The notes beneath the pieces were generated by a model. That model was not told the DNA's origin and made no database searches. It saw only the letters and a list, made by a program, of their open reading frames with translations. From assembly GCA_947624965.1 (NCBI GenBank), contig CANQMN010000001.1, forward strand, positions 140,708-204,707: a DNA stretch of 64,000 bases, in the 5' to 3' direction. Shown piece after piece: positions 8,789-19,900 of the stretch (the first letter of the stretch is position 1; each line of letters starts with the position of its first letter). Position numbers and translations under genes: made by a program. This DNA comes from an uncultured Clostridia bacterium. GTDB lineage: Bacteria > Bacillota > Clostridia > Christensenellales > Borkfalkiaceae.

Positions 8789-10273
8789 TTATGAGTTCTG
8801 GATCTCTTTCATCTCATCCAGCCAGTTCTGCATCGTGGGCGCGAGGGCGTTGAGGGATTCCCGCGCGGAAATCTGCCCCTTCCACACCGATTTTCCGTTG
8901 GTGCCCTGCCCGTCCAGCCACTGCGCGAAGTACGTTCTCCACGTGCTCGAATAGGTGAACCTGCCGGGGCGGTACTTGCCCGTTACCGCGTCGACATACG
9001 TCGTAACGCCGTCCTGCGCCGTCTTGGTCTGCCCGCATCCGTCGATGACGTCGATCCACACGGAGCGGTTCTTCGGCGTCTCGTTGGAGAGCACGCCCTT
9101 GGTGTTCCCGGAAAACTCCGCCGCCATGCTCCGAAGGTTGGGGATTGCCTGTCCCCTTCTGTACTGCGAGCGCTGGGAGCCCTCGTACGTCGCGAGGTAC
9201 TTCGCGAGGTACGCCGCGTGCTCTTTGATCTGGGAATTTGCGGAGATGCAGTATCCCATGCTCCCCACATACGCCGTGGAGACCGCCCCTTCGGCGGGAC
9301 CGACGCAGACGGGCGCAAGATCCCATTCAAAGCTGATCTGCTTCCAGTAGTCCTTCATCTTCCACGGTCCCGCATAGTAGAACAGCGCGCGCCCGTTGAT
9401 GAAAGCCGTCTCGTCCGTGCCCGTGGTGCCGCCGCGCGGCGCGATGATGCCCTCGGAATACAGCCTCTGCATAAACTCTATCGCCTGAACGAAGTTGTTG
9501 TCCGTGATGCGCTGTTGGGAGGCGTCCGGGGTGAAATAGTCCGCGTTGTTGGAATAGATCGCCGAATCGAGGTCGTACCCCGCGCACGGATAGAACTCGC
9601 CGTCGTACTCGCCTTTGAGCTTGGTGCACACGTCGATGAACTCGTCGAAGGTATACGGCTCCGTCGCGGAGGGAAGAGAGATCTGCATCTGCGCGGGCTT
9701 GCCTTGGTTGTACTTTTCCATGAGATCTTCAAAGAGCGTCTTGTTGTACATGAGCCCGAGCGGACCCTGATCCTTGGGATAGCCGTAGAACCCGCAGTTC
9801 GGGTCGTCCTTGTCCCAGCCGTAGAGATCGGTCTCGGTGTTGTAGCAATACGCCTCCGCCGCATAGGTGTACACCTGCTCGTCGAGCTCGTCCATGTCCA
9901 CGAACTCCTTGTAGTCGGCGATGAGCCCGTTCTCCGCGAACGCGATGAACTGGTCGTCGCTCAACATGAAGAGATCGGGCAAATTGGACCCCATGCCGTT
10001 GATCTTCTGCATATACGCGCTCTCGTTGGCAGACCAGTCGATCTGGATATCGTAGTTGGGATTGTCCTGCATGAAGTCGTTGATGAACACTTCGTAGTTC
10101 GCCTCTTCGGAATCGTTGCTGCGCCCCGCAAAGGTGAGGTGGACGATGCCCTGCTCGTCGACGAAACCGCCGTTCTTCGTTCCGCAGGCGGCGATCCCCG
10201 CGACCGCCGTCGCGGCAAGTGCGGCGGAGACCGCCACGGAAATAAATTTCAAATGCTTTCTCATGTTTTTCAC
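8789..10273 (-). CDS. Extracellular sugar-binding lipoprotein of an ABC importer
   Basis: 494 aa. The signal peptide ends in a lipobox, AGIAAC, with lipidated Cys30. The rest matches family 1 solute-binding proteins (ligand domains with YGYPKDQGPLGLMYNK, then ALFYYAGPWKM), in the size range for oligosaccharide binders. It would deliver the substrate to the two permeases encoded next. The start ATG at 10273 follows AAGGAGTG. Confidence 0.94.
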   Translation of the reverse strand: MKNMRKHLKFISVAVSAALAATAVAGIAACGTKNGGFVDEQGIVHLTFAGRSNDSEEANYEVFINDFMQDNPNYDIQIDWSANESAYMQKINGMGSNLPDLFMLSDDQFIAFAENGLIADYKEFVDMDELDEQVYTYAAEAYCYNTETDLYGWDKDDPNCGFYGYPKDQGPLGLMYNKTLFEDLMEKYNQGKPAQMQISLPSATEPYTFDEFIDVCTKLKGEYDGEFYPCAGYDLDSAIYSNNADYFTPDASQQRITDNNFVQAIEFMQRLYSEGIIAPRGGTTGTDETAFINGRALFYYAGPWKMKDYWKQISFEWDLAPVCVGPAEGAVSTAYVGSMGYCISANSQIKEHAAYLAKYLATYEGSQRSQYRRGQAIPNLRSMAAEFSGNTKGVLSNETPKNRSVWIDVIDGCGQTKTAQDGVTTYVDAVTGKYRPGRFTYSSTWRTYFAQWLDGQGTNGKSVWKGQISARESLNALAPTMQNWLDEMKEIQNS

Positions 10274-10294
10274 TCCTTATGAAAGTTTATCTTT

Positions 10295-11275
10295 TCATCC
10301 GACGTCCACGGTAACGATGATGCTCTGCGCGTAGTCGCCGAATTTTTCGCCGAACAGGTTGAACCCGCCGTTGTTCTTCGCGTTCGCCTTCACGCCGAGG
10401 CGGAACGTGAAATAGTCGCCCTCGCCGAGGCGGAGCTTCTCCGCCTTCACGCTCGCCACGCCCACCTCGTTGAGATAGACGACGTTTTCCTTCAACGTGA
10501 TGTTGACGAGGAGCCCGTACTGGGTGTTCCCCTCCGACCACCACGGGGGATTGAGCCGTCCCCGCCTGCCGCCGAAGTCCCCGGGCGACGTGTACGTGCA
10601 CAGCTCCACGTCGTTGAGCCAGAAGGTGATGTCCGAGCACCAGTCGTTTTGGTAGTTGGGGATCTCCGAACAGAGTTCGAGGCTCACGGAGAGCGACTTC
10701 ACCGTGCCGCCGTTTTTGAGGAAATCGTTGGGGACGCGGTATTCGAGGCTCCCGCCCGAAGCCCACAGGATCTGCGCCTCGCTCCTGCCGCCGAGCAAGA
10801 ACACGGCGGGGGAATCGAACTCCCCGATGATGCCGTTCTCGCTCGCCATGCCGCACGGAGGGACGATCTTCGCGTCGAAGTAGCTCCCGATGGGCAGGCG
10901 GTACGTGTGCGTCGTCGTTTTTGGTTTGCGGTGCATCATGAGGTCGAACACGACCCAGTCCACCTTGCGGGAGACGACGTGCTCCTTCCCGCGGGAGGCG
11001 ACCTTTTCGATCACCCGCACGAGCCCCGCCTGTTCCAGCACGTTGATGTTGAAATGGACCGTGGTTACAGGGACGTCGAGAACTTTTGCGATCTGCGCGA
11101 CGCTGTAAGAATTGCCCGCCAAAAGCTGCAAAATTTTCCTGCGGAGACCGTGGCTCAACGCGGAAGCGATCGCGAGAAAGCGGTCGTCCGGGCTATTGCT
11201 CCCGATCCAAAGCCGCTCCATCCTGCCGCTGTTCGTGTTTGCGACCGATTTCGTTTTCTTGTTATCCGTGTCCAA
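10295..11275 (-). CDS. ArsR-like winged-helix regulator with C-terminal beta-rich domain
   Basis: 326 aa. The winged-helix DNA-binding domain lies at about residues 25-105 (ALSHGLRRKILQLL, SVAQIAKVLDVPVTTVHFN). The ~200-residue remainder looks all-beta and is not one I can name; it has no metal-binding cysteine set. The start chosen is a TTG at 11275, 15 bp after the upstream stop and preceded by AAGGAG; the next ATG (11221) has no ribosome site. Lying between the surface enzymes and the importer, it is the likely local regulator of the locus. Confidence 0.82.
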   Translation of the reverse strand: MDTDNKKTKSVANTNSGRMERLWIGSNSPDDRFLAIASALSHGLRRKILQLLAGNSYSVAQIAKVLDVPVTTVHFNINVLEQAGLVRVIEKVASRGKEHVVSRKVDWVVFDLMMHRKPKTTTHTYRLPIGSYFDAKIVPPCGMASENGIIGEFDSPAVFLLGGRSEAQILWASGGSLEYRVPNDFLKNGGTVKSLSVSLELCSEIPNYQNDWCSDITFWLNDVELCTYTSPGDFGGRRGRLNPPWWSEGNTQYGLLVNITLKENVVYLNEVGVASVKAEKLRLGEGDYFTFRLGVKANAKNNGGFNLFGEKFGDYAQSIIVTVDVG

Positions 11276-11289
11276 TGTTTGCTTTCTCC

Positions 11290-13917
11290 TTATAGCTTCT
11301 TGAAGGACAGATCTTTGTACTGGACGCGGCTGCTGTCCGAGAACAGTCCGCAATATCCGTCCATAAATGCGTTGTTGTCCACCGCTTCGAGGATCTGCAC
11401 GTCGTTGAGAAGGACGACGAACTTGTTCTGCAACACGCGCACGGTGACGCGGTTCGTCCTGCTTCCCGCAAAGGCGCGCTGTCCGTCCACGAGGGGCACT
11501 TCGCTCGCCAGCCGCGTCTCGAAGAAGTTCTCCTTGTAGAGCGCGACGGAATTTGCGTTCATTTCCAAAAGATACCCTTGGAACGCCCGTTTGGGGGTGC
11601 CCGCGATCTCGTCGTAGCAGAAGTTCTTCGCGCGGAAGAGAATGCCCGCCGTGCCCGACTTCACGGTAACGTCCACCGAGATCTCGTAGTTCGCGAGCCC
11701 CTTTGCGCCGAAGTAGTACAGCGTGCGCGGCTCGTCCGCGTTGGTTACCAGCCCGTTATTGGTGCTGAACGCCACCGAATCGCATCCGATGACGGGCGTC
11801 CCCTGCGCAAAGTCGGCGGTGAGCGGGGCGTCGAAGTCGTCCAGCCGCTGTGCATCCTTCGCCGTGGCGATCTGCGTCATGTTCAGCGTGCCCTTGTATA
11901 CCCTGATCTTCATCGAATGCACGCCCGCCTCGACGGGGAACGTCCCCGTGTGCACGGGCACATATCCCGATTCGGGGAATACGGCGTCCGAAACCTTCAT
12001 TTTATAGACGCTCCGCTCGTCGATGATGACCTCGAAGATACAGTTCGCGCTCTCCTTGGAGAGGGTGAGATCGAGCGCGTAGCGGCTCGCTTCTGGCGCG
12101 TTGACCGCATACTTCACCCAGTCGCCCGCATGGAGCACGGTCGCGACGCCGCCGTCCGATCCGCTCGCGGCGGTGCTCTCCTTTTCGCCCTGCCGCACGC
12201 CGTCCGTGCGGATCTGCGCCTGCGAGAGCTGCCAGCCCCTGTTCTCTTGTTTGAGATAGGTGTAGGCGGGGAAGGTCGCGCCGAGGTTTTTCACGCTCTC
12301 GAAGTCGCCCGTGCCGAACGCGTCGTCGGAGAACTGCACATAGCCCGTCTCCGTATCCTTGCCGACGCCCACCTTGCCGCCCGCCGAGACGGGGCGGTCC
12401 AGCGCGATGCGCTTCACGTTGTCGTACCAGATCTCGCTCTTGCCCGCGCCGTTGATCACGCGGACGGTATGCAAAGCGTCCGCGTAGTCGCTCGCGGCGA
12501 CGGTCGCCGAACCGAGGACTTCCGTCCCCCGCCTTACGGTGAGCGTCGTCCCGTCCACGGCGATCTCGGTAAACCCGTCGCTGCCGTAGCCGACGACCGC
12601 GCTCCCCCGCCCCGCGCGGAGCTTGAAGTTGATCTCCGCCGTGAACACCGCGCCGCTCGCCTGTTCGGAGAGCTTCCACGCGTCGTCGCCCGAGAGCGCG
12701 AGCCGCTCGTCCCCTTCCGAGGTGAAAACGGGCATCGCGGGCTTGGGCGTGGGCGTGATGCACAGCCCGTTGACGGAGAGTTTCCCTTGGTTGGTGAACA
12801 TCTGCGCCACGTTGTAGCGGCGGTTATAGCCCGAACCGTTCACGCCCGTGTGGTCGCGGCGCCCCGCGTTGTGATAGGCGATGAACACGCTGTCGAGGTT
12901 GGGACCATACACGTTGCTGCTGTGTCCCAGTCCGCGGTAGGTGCTCACTGCCTTATAGCCGCTCCCGGAGCCGTATCCGCCGCCCTCGTAGGGGGTATCG
13001 TCCCCCGTGTTGACGAGAATGATCTTGTTCTCCTCCGTTTTCAGATCGCGGAAGGGAAGCGCGTTTGCCGTGTACGAATACCCCACGCGGTAGCAGGAAG
13101 AATCCACGCTGTTGCCCGTATACGTGAGATACTTGTAGCCGTCCCGCTCGAAGATGCCGGGACCCTCCGTCCACCCGTTCAGAGAGGCGGTCTCGATGAT
13201 GACGCGGTTGCCCTTCGTTACTCTCCCCTCCCCGTCGAAGAGGAGCGGAACGTAGGTGATGGTGCTGCCCAAGGCGTTGCCCGTCGTCGCGGAGACGAGA
13301 TAGAGGTTGTCCTCCGCGTCCACCCAGAACGTACCGTCGATGCCCTCGCCGAGGTCGTTGGAGACGGGCTCGAACTTGCCGTTCGGCGACGTGGAGCGGA
13401 GAATGTAGTGCCCGGGCGTGCTTCTGCCCGATTCGTCCACGGGCTTCTCGCACAGATAGAAATAGCCGCGGTAGAACACGACCTCGGGCGCGTACGCCGT
13501 ATAGGCGATCGTGCCCGCGGAGCCCGCCGTGCCGTCGCCGTACACCCAGTTCGAGAACTCCCAGTCGATCATGTTGTCGGAGACCCAGCAGGGAATGCCG
13601 TGCGAGAGATGCCCCGTCGTTACCGAAGAATACAGATAGTATTTTCCGTTATAGCGCATCACATAGGGGTCGCCGATCTGGTAGATCTCGCCCTTGTCGT
13701 CGTAGAGTTCGATGTAGTTGAAGTAAGTGTTGTGCTCGTCGTATGTCGCGGCTTGGTATTTGATCTCGTCCGCGTCCAACGCGGTATGCGGTTGCGTATC
13801 GTAATCGTCCACGATGTCCTCGATGGGCGGGGCGTCCTTTCCGCAGGCGGCAATGCCGAGAAGCATGATGCCGCACAGCGCGATCCCCGCCGCTTTTTTC
13901 AGTTTATTTGCTTTCAT
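11290..13917 (-). CDS. GH43-type glycosidase lipoprotein with C-terminal LamG-like domains
   Basis: 875 aa. The signal peptide ends at LGIAAC (Cys25). The five-bladed GH43 propeller spans about 70-400: Asp83 in IGDPYVMRYN, Asp194 in IDGTFWVD, Glu251 in WTEGPGIF. It is followed by a concanavalin-like region (about 410-560), a probable carbohydrate-binding module (about 590-700) and another LamG-like domain to the end. It is anchored on the outer face, where it would trim arabinose-, xylose- or galactose-containing chains before import. Specificity is not readable. Confidence 0.88.
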   Translation of the reverse strand: MKANKLKKAAGIALCGIMLLGIAACGKDAPPIEDIVDDYDTQPHTALDADEIKYQAATYDEHNTYFNYIELYDDKGEIYQIGDPYVMRYNGKYYLYSSVTTGHLSHGIPCWVSDNMIDWEFSNWVYGDGTAGSAGTIAYTAYAPEVVFYRGYFYLCEKPVDESGRSTPGHYILRSTSPNGKFEPVSNDLGEGIDGTFWVDAEDNLYLVSATTGNALGSTITYVPLLFDGEGRVTKGNRVIIETASLNGWTEGPGIFERDGYKYLTYTGNSVDSSCYRVGYSYTANALPFRDLKTEENKIILVNTGDDTPYEGGGYGSGSGYKAVSTYRGLGHSSNVYGPNLDSVFIAYHNAGRRDHTGVNGSGYNRRYNVAQMFTNQGKLSVNGLCITPTPKPAMPVFTSEGDERLALSGDDAWKLSEQASGAVFTAEINFKLRAGRGSAVVGYGSDGFTEIAVDGTTLTVRRGTEVLGSATVAASDYADALHTVRVINGAGKSEIWYDNVKRIALDRPVSAGGKVGVGKDTETGYVQFSDDAFGTGDFESVKNLGATFPAYTYLKQENRGWQLSQAQIRTDGVRQGEKESTAASGSDGGVATVLHAGDWVKYAVNAPEASRYALDLTLSKESANCIFEVIIDERSVYKMKVSDAVFPESGYVPVHTGTFPVEAGVHSMKIRVYKGTLNMTQIATAKDAQRLDDFDAPLTADFAQGTPVIGCDSVAFSTNNGLVTNADEPRTLYYFGAKGLANYEISVDVTVKSGTAGILFRAKNFCYDEIAGTPKRAFQGYLLEMNANSVALYKENFFETRLASEVPLVDGQRAFAGSRTNRVTVRVLQNKFVVLLNDVQILEAVDNNAFMDGYCGLFSDSSRVQYKDLSFKKL

Positions 13918-13938
13918 GAAAACTCCTTAAAAGGGGTT

Positions 13939-13972
13939 GCTCTTCCCCTGCCCCGCAAGGCGGGGGAAGAGC
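13939..13972. repeat. GC-rich inverted repeat after the 2131-aa gene
   Basis: A 10-bp perfect stem, GCTCTTCCCC against GGGGAAGAGC, encloses a further short stem (CCCCGC AAGG CGGG). It lies just past the stop of the giant lipoprotein and before the GH43 gene. No T-run follows, so it resembles the dispersed palindromes elsewhere in the window more than a standard terminator; it could still stabilise or attenuate the message. Confidence 0.6.
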
Positions 13973-13992
13973 GTAGGGGGAATGGGTAATCG

Positions 13993-16900
13993 TTATTCCG
14001 CGGCTTCCTTGTGGAACCCGTAGTACTCTCTGCCGGTCACGTGCGTACGCAAGCCGAACTCGGTCCCCGTGAGCGGGGCGGCATCCGTGTACTCGAAGAA
14101 CTGCGTATCGTTCACATACAGGATGATGTGAAGGCTCGTCTCCTCTTTTTTGAGCTCGATCGTCATCTTATAGGTGCCGTCGCTGTCCCATGCGCTGCCC
14201 GCGGCTTTCGCCCAGTCCGTACCGGCGGTGTTGTTGAGGACCTGATATCCCGTGGAGGAGCTCTGCGTGCCGACGCACTTCACGAGCTGCCAGCCGCCCT
14301 GCTGTGCGTTGATATACCAGTAGTAATAGCTCGTCGTCTCCTTCTGCGACGCCGTTTCGTTTGCAAGATCCGTCGCGCAGAACACCACGCCGCCCTGGTT
14401 GCCCGCCGTCGCGCCGGGGAAGGTGATATACCAGCTCAACTTCCCCTCCTCGAAGGGCTCGCCGTCCATGCGGACCATGGAGGGAACGGTGGGTTTGTAG
14501 AGATCGTACACGCCGTCGTTGGTGTGTCCCGCCGTGCCCTGCGACGCTTGGAAGGACGTGATGGGCTCTTCCACCGTCGCGTGCCATCTCGCTTTGAGGT
14601 GTACGCTCTTGATGGGCGTGCTCGTGGTAACGAGCTCGCCGCTCTCGTCCTCCCAGCCGACGAACTCATAGCCGAAGCCCGTCTTGTATTCGAGCGTGGG
14701 AAGAAGTTCGTCCGTGAAGTTTCCGTCGAACGGCGTCTGTGCCTGTTGGGGCGCAGTGCCGACCGAAGATTCGTACGAGACGATCGCCTGATCGGACCAG
14801 ACCGCATAGAGATTGGCGTTGACCGAGCCGTCCTTCATCACGACCTCGTCGCCCGCGTGCAGCGTTGCGGCGTCCGCGCCGCTGTCCGTCGCCCAGCCGA
14901 GGAAGCCGTGCTTGTCCTGCGCCGCCGCGGGAAGCGTATACTTCCAGTTCTTGGGAAGGGACACGGTGAGATCGTTTTCCTGCGCGCCGTCCACCTTGCC
15001 GCCGTTGCCGTGGAAAGTTACGGTGTACTTGTCGTCCTCGGGGATCTCCTCTACCGTCTCCGCCGTGAAGCCCCACCATTCGCGCGTTGCCTGCGCGGTG
15101 AGAATGCCCATCTGCGCGCCGCCGATCGGGTCCTCGTCCACATAGTCGAAGAACAGCTTGTCGTTCACATAGAGCATGATGTGGAGCTTTTCGCCCAACT
15201 TCTGCAATTCGACCGCCATCTTGTACGTGCCCGCGGGGTCAAACGCCGCGCCGTACGTAAGATTCCATGCCGACTGCGTGTTGACGTTGGTGCGCTTGCC
15301 GTCCGTAACCTTGTAGAGCATCCAGCCGCCCGAGGTGTTGTTGATGTACCACGAGTAGTACGGGTGCGAGAAATCGTTCACGTTCGTGGAGGACTGTTCC
15401 AACAGCTTGTCGATCTCGTTGCCGCCGAACATGAAGTGGTTGATGAGCTGCCCCGAACCGCCTTTGAAGGTGTTGAACCACGTGATCCTGCCCTCTTCGA
15501 GCGTCTCGTTGAAGATGATGAAGGAGTTCGCCGCGGGAGCGTACACGTCGTACACGCCGTCGTTTTTCATCACGGGTTCGGCGAGCGACCGCTTGGAGGT
15601 GAGCTTGGTCCCGCCCGAGAGCGTCGCCTTCCAGTGCGCGGTGAGCGTTACGCTCTCCGTAACGGGATCGCCCGCGTTCACCTTCGTCTCGGGATCCTTG
15701 TACCAGCCCTCGAACTCATAGCCGTACCCCTTCTTATATTCGAGCTCGGGAAGCTCCTCCGACGTGAAGTTGTGCCCTTCGCCCTTTTGAAGGGTCTTTG
15801 TCTCGGGCGCGGTCCCCACGGAGGTAACGTACGTGATGACCGCTTCGTTCGTGAAGATCGCATACAGTTCCGCGCCGCCGTCGATGTCCTTCCCGATGAC
15901 GAGCGTGTTCTCCACGATCTGCGCCCTGTCCTCCGAAGCCTTGGACCAGCCGAGGAAATCGTACCCGTCCCGCAACGCGGCGGGAAGCGTGATCGTCCAC
16001 CCGTCGAGCGCGTAGAGGTCGAGATCCTGCTGTCCGTTCACCGTGCCCTCCACGCCCGCATGGAGCGTGATCTGCAATTTTTCGCTGTTGTCGATCGCGT
16101 CGTGCTCCTGCGCGGAGACCGCATAGTACTCCCGCGCGTAGTCGCCCGCGGTCGAGCGGATCCCGATCTCCGTGCCGGGAAGCGGGCTGTTGTCCGTCGT
16201 GGTGAAGTAGGGCTCGTCGTTCACGAAGAGCGCAATGCGCAGTGCGCCGCTCGCAAGACGTTCGAGTTCTACCGTCATCTTGTAGTTGCCGTTCGCGTCG
16301 TAGGGTCTGCTGTACTTCCAATCGACGCCCACGGCGTTATTGAACGTCGTGTACGCCGTGCCGAGGCACTTGGCGAGCTGCCACTTGCCGCCGTCCTGAT
16401 TGAAATACCAGTAGTAATAGCTCGTATGCGCGGTGTTGTTTTTGGAATTGTCCGCGCTCACCTCGTTCACGAGATCCGTTCCGCCGAACACGATGCCGCC
16501 TTTGCCGCCCGTGCCCTTGAAATTGGTATAGAAGGTGAGCCTGCCCGAGTGCAGGGATATGCCGTCGAACTTGGCGATCGCCGTCGCGCTGACGCTGAAC
16601 AAATCGTATACGCCGTCGTTCTCCGTTTTCGGCGTGCCGATCTTGCTTGCGGAGAGCCCGCTCGCAAACGTCCCTTCGAGCGAGGCGTTCCAGTGCGCGG
16701 TGAGCGTAACGCTTTCCGTAACGGGGTCGCCCACGTTCACCTTCGTCCCTTCGTGATACCACCCGTCGAACTCGTAGCCGTACGGTGCGCCCGTGGGTGC
16801 GACAAGCTGCTCCGCCGTAAGCTGCGAATTGAGGGAGACCTGCGTCTTTGCGGGCGCCGTGCCAACGGGCGTAACATACGTGATGATCGCCTGATCGGTG

Positions 16901-19900
16901 AAGATCGCATACAAAGTATTGTCGATATACGAGGCGTTCATGTACATGTTCCCGAGTTGTTCCTCGGTGAGGATGTGATCGAAATCGCCCGCCGCCGTAG
17001 ACCAACCGACGAAGTGATTATCGGGCTTCGTGAGCGCCATGGGAAGTTCGATCTTCCAGTTTTCGGGAAGTTCGAGCTCGGTCGGCGCGCCCGCGCCGCC
17101 GTCGAGGTCGAGGTGGAGCGTTTTCTTGTTTTGAATGTCCTCCGCGCCCGCCGTCGTAAAGGCGAAATACTTTCTCGTGCCCGCGCTCTGGTTGGTGCGG
17201 ATGCCGAGTTCGTCGCCCGTGAGCGGCGTCTCGTCGAGGTAGGAGAAGAACAGCCTATCGTTCACATAGAGCAAGATGTAGGCGGAGCCGTCCGAAAGCC
17301 GCTGGATATCCACCGCCATCTTGTACGTGCCGTTCGGATCGAACGCCTCGCCGTAAGCATTCTGCCACGACGCGCCCGCGGCGATGTTGAGCACGCCGCC
17401 CGCGTAATCGGTGCCGATCACTTTCACGAGCTGCCAGTTGCCCCACACGCCGCTGCTCTGCCAGCTGTTGACATACCAGTAGTAGTAGCTCGTGTGCTCC
17501 GTCTGCGCCGCGCTCGTCTCGTGGGCAAGATCGGTCGCTCCGAAGAGGAAACCGCTCTGGCTCGCGGAAGTCGCGCCCGTAAACGTCGTGTAAAACTCCA
17601 CTCTGCCCTCGCTGAAAGTCTTGTCGAGCTTGATAATGGAGCTCGCGTAGGGCGTTACGATGTCGTAAATGCCGTCGTTTTCGCGCTCGAACGACCCGAC
17701 GACCGCCCTGTCGCCGAAGCCGGCGAGGTCGTCGGAGACCGCCGCCCAGTGCGCCGTGAGACGGAGATCGCCCGAAACGGTACTGCCCGCCGCATACTTC
17801 GTCGCGCCGTCGTACCAGCCGTCGAACTTATATCCCGTGCGCGTCGCCGCGGGGAGATCCTCCTGCAATTCGCCCTTGGTTACGACCGCGATCTCCGCAG
17901 ACGTGCCGCCGTTCGCGTCGAAGGTAACGACCGCCTGCGTCTCGTCGATGTAGTACGCATAGAGCGTCATGTCGTCGTATTCGCTTTGCATGATCTCGCC
18001 GCGGAAGAACGTCGTGCCGTCGTCGCGCTCCGTCGTCCAGCCGACGAACGTCTTGCCCTCCTCGGGCGTCGGCGCGGGAAGCGAGATGCCCCACCCCGCG
18101 GGACGGCGATATTCCGCCGTGCTTTCGCTGTTCAGCGTGCCGCCGTTCGCGTCGAGGTTTATGGTGAGCCCGCCGAGCGCGAAAGCCTCTTGGATATGCA
18201 CGCCGTAATAGGTGCAATTCCCGTCCTTATTGCGGAAGCCGAGCATGTCGCCCGTCAGCGCGGGACCGCCGATGCTTCCGTTGTCGTAATACGAGTCGAG
18301 TTTCGCGCCGTCGAAGTACAGGATGATGACCTTCCCGTTGGGCGCATCGGAAAATTCCACGGAGAGCTCGTGCCGCATGCCGGGGATGTAGTCTGCGAGC
18401 GTCCCCTGCAACAGGACGTCGTACCCGGGGTTGCTCTCGTTCGCCGTCTGGGGATTGGCGGAAGAGGTAACCTTTGCAAGTTGCCAAACGCCCGTCGAAT
18501 GGTTCATGTGCCAATAGTAATAACTCGAACCCGTTTGGATGAAGTCGGCGTCGCTCAACGTGCCGAAATCGGAGCGGATCGTCGCGCCGAACACGACCCC
18601 GTTGCCGCCGTATGTGGAATATTTGAGGTAGACGGTGTACTTCCCGTCCGTGAAGTGCACATTCTCGAAGGTCGCGAAGGAGCCGCTGTTCGCCTTGAAC
18701 GCGGTGTACCCTTCGTACGCCGTATCCGTCGTATAGGAGCCCTTGTCCGTGTGCAGGGTAACATCGGTAACCTCCTGCCCCGCGGGCTTTTGCCACTTCG
18801 CGGTGAGGATGACGAGCTTGGTGTCCCCGTCGTAATCCTGCGCCGCAAAGACGGTCTCCTCCTCCGCCTGCCGCTCCGTTCCACCGTCGTCGTAGAACCA
18901 GCCGACGAACTCGAAGCCGAGTTTTTGCACGGCGGGAAGTCCCTGCGCGCCGAGCGCTTCGCCGTTCGCGCGGTAGATGTAGGGGATCTGCGTCTCGTTG
19001 CCCGCCTCATAGACGATGGTCGCGCCGTGCGGAATGACGCTCCACGCGGCTTTCAGCGTGATGGAAGACGAAAGCGGCGACGTGCCGTCGTAGACCTCGC
19101 CGTCCGGATAACGCCAGCCCTCGAACGCATAGCCGGGGTTGGCGGGGACGGGAAGTTCCGCCGCGGGCATCGCCACTCCCTCTGCGACGCGCACGAACTT
19201 CGTTTCGCAGACGCCGCCGTTCGCATCCAACGTGATCTGGTTGTGGGTGGAACGGACTTGGAGATCTTCAAAGTAGATGCCGGGCTTGGTGGAGCGGAAG
19301 CCGACGCCGAGCCCGCCGAGATAGGCAAAGTGGTTGCCTTCCTCAAAGGTCCCCGTCGAACTCTCTACCGTAAGTTGCAGCGCATCGTCGACATAGAGGA
19401 CGACCCCGCTCTCCGACGATTCGATCTTGACGTGAATGGTGAGCGGCTCGGACGCATCCTTCGCCGCCGTGTATTTCTCCTTGAAGGGCGTGGTGTTCTG
19501 GGTGAGAAGCACGCTTTTGAGCGCGGAATAGCCGTTGGTGCCGCTGCCCGCCTGGATATACGCGATCTGGAATGCGCCCGCGCTAGGATTGAAGTGGAAA
19601 TACCAGTACTCGCTCCCGTCGTTCATGAACGGCGCGTCGCCGTTGCCGAGCGTAACGTTCCAAACAAGTCCCGCGCCCGTGCACGTATAGTCCTCAACGG
19701 TGATATCCGCCTCGATCTCGCCGTACGCCATCTCCGTTCCCGCCATCGTCGTAATGGCGCGCGTCGAAGTGGCGAGATGGTATCTCCCCTGCGCGTCGAC
19801 TTCCCACGAGGGAAGCACGCCGTAATCGTACAGCGCGGTGAGATAGACGTCCTCGGGATAATCGAGCGTGAAGGAATCCGTGTACGTCTTGTTCTCCGCC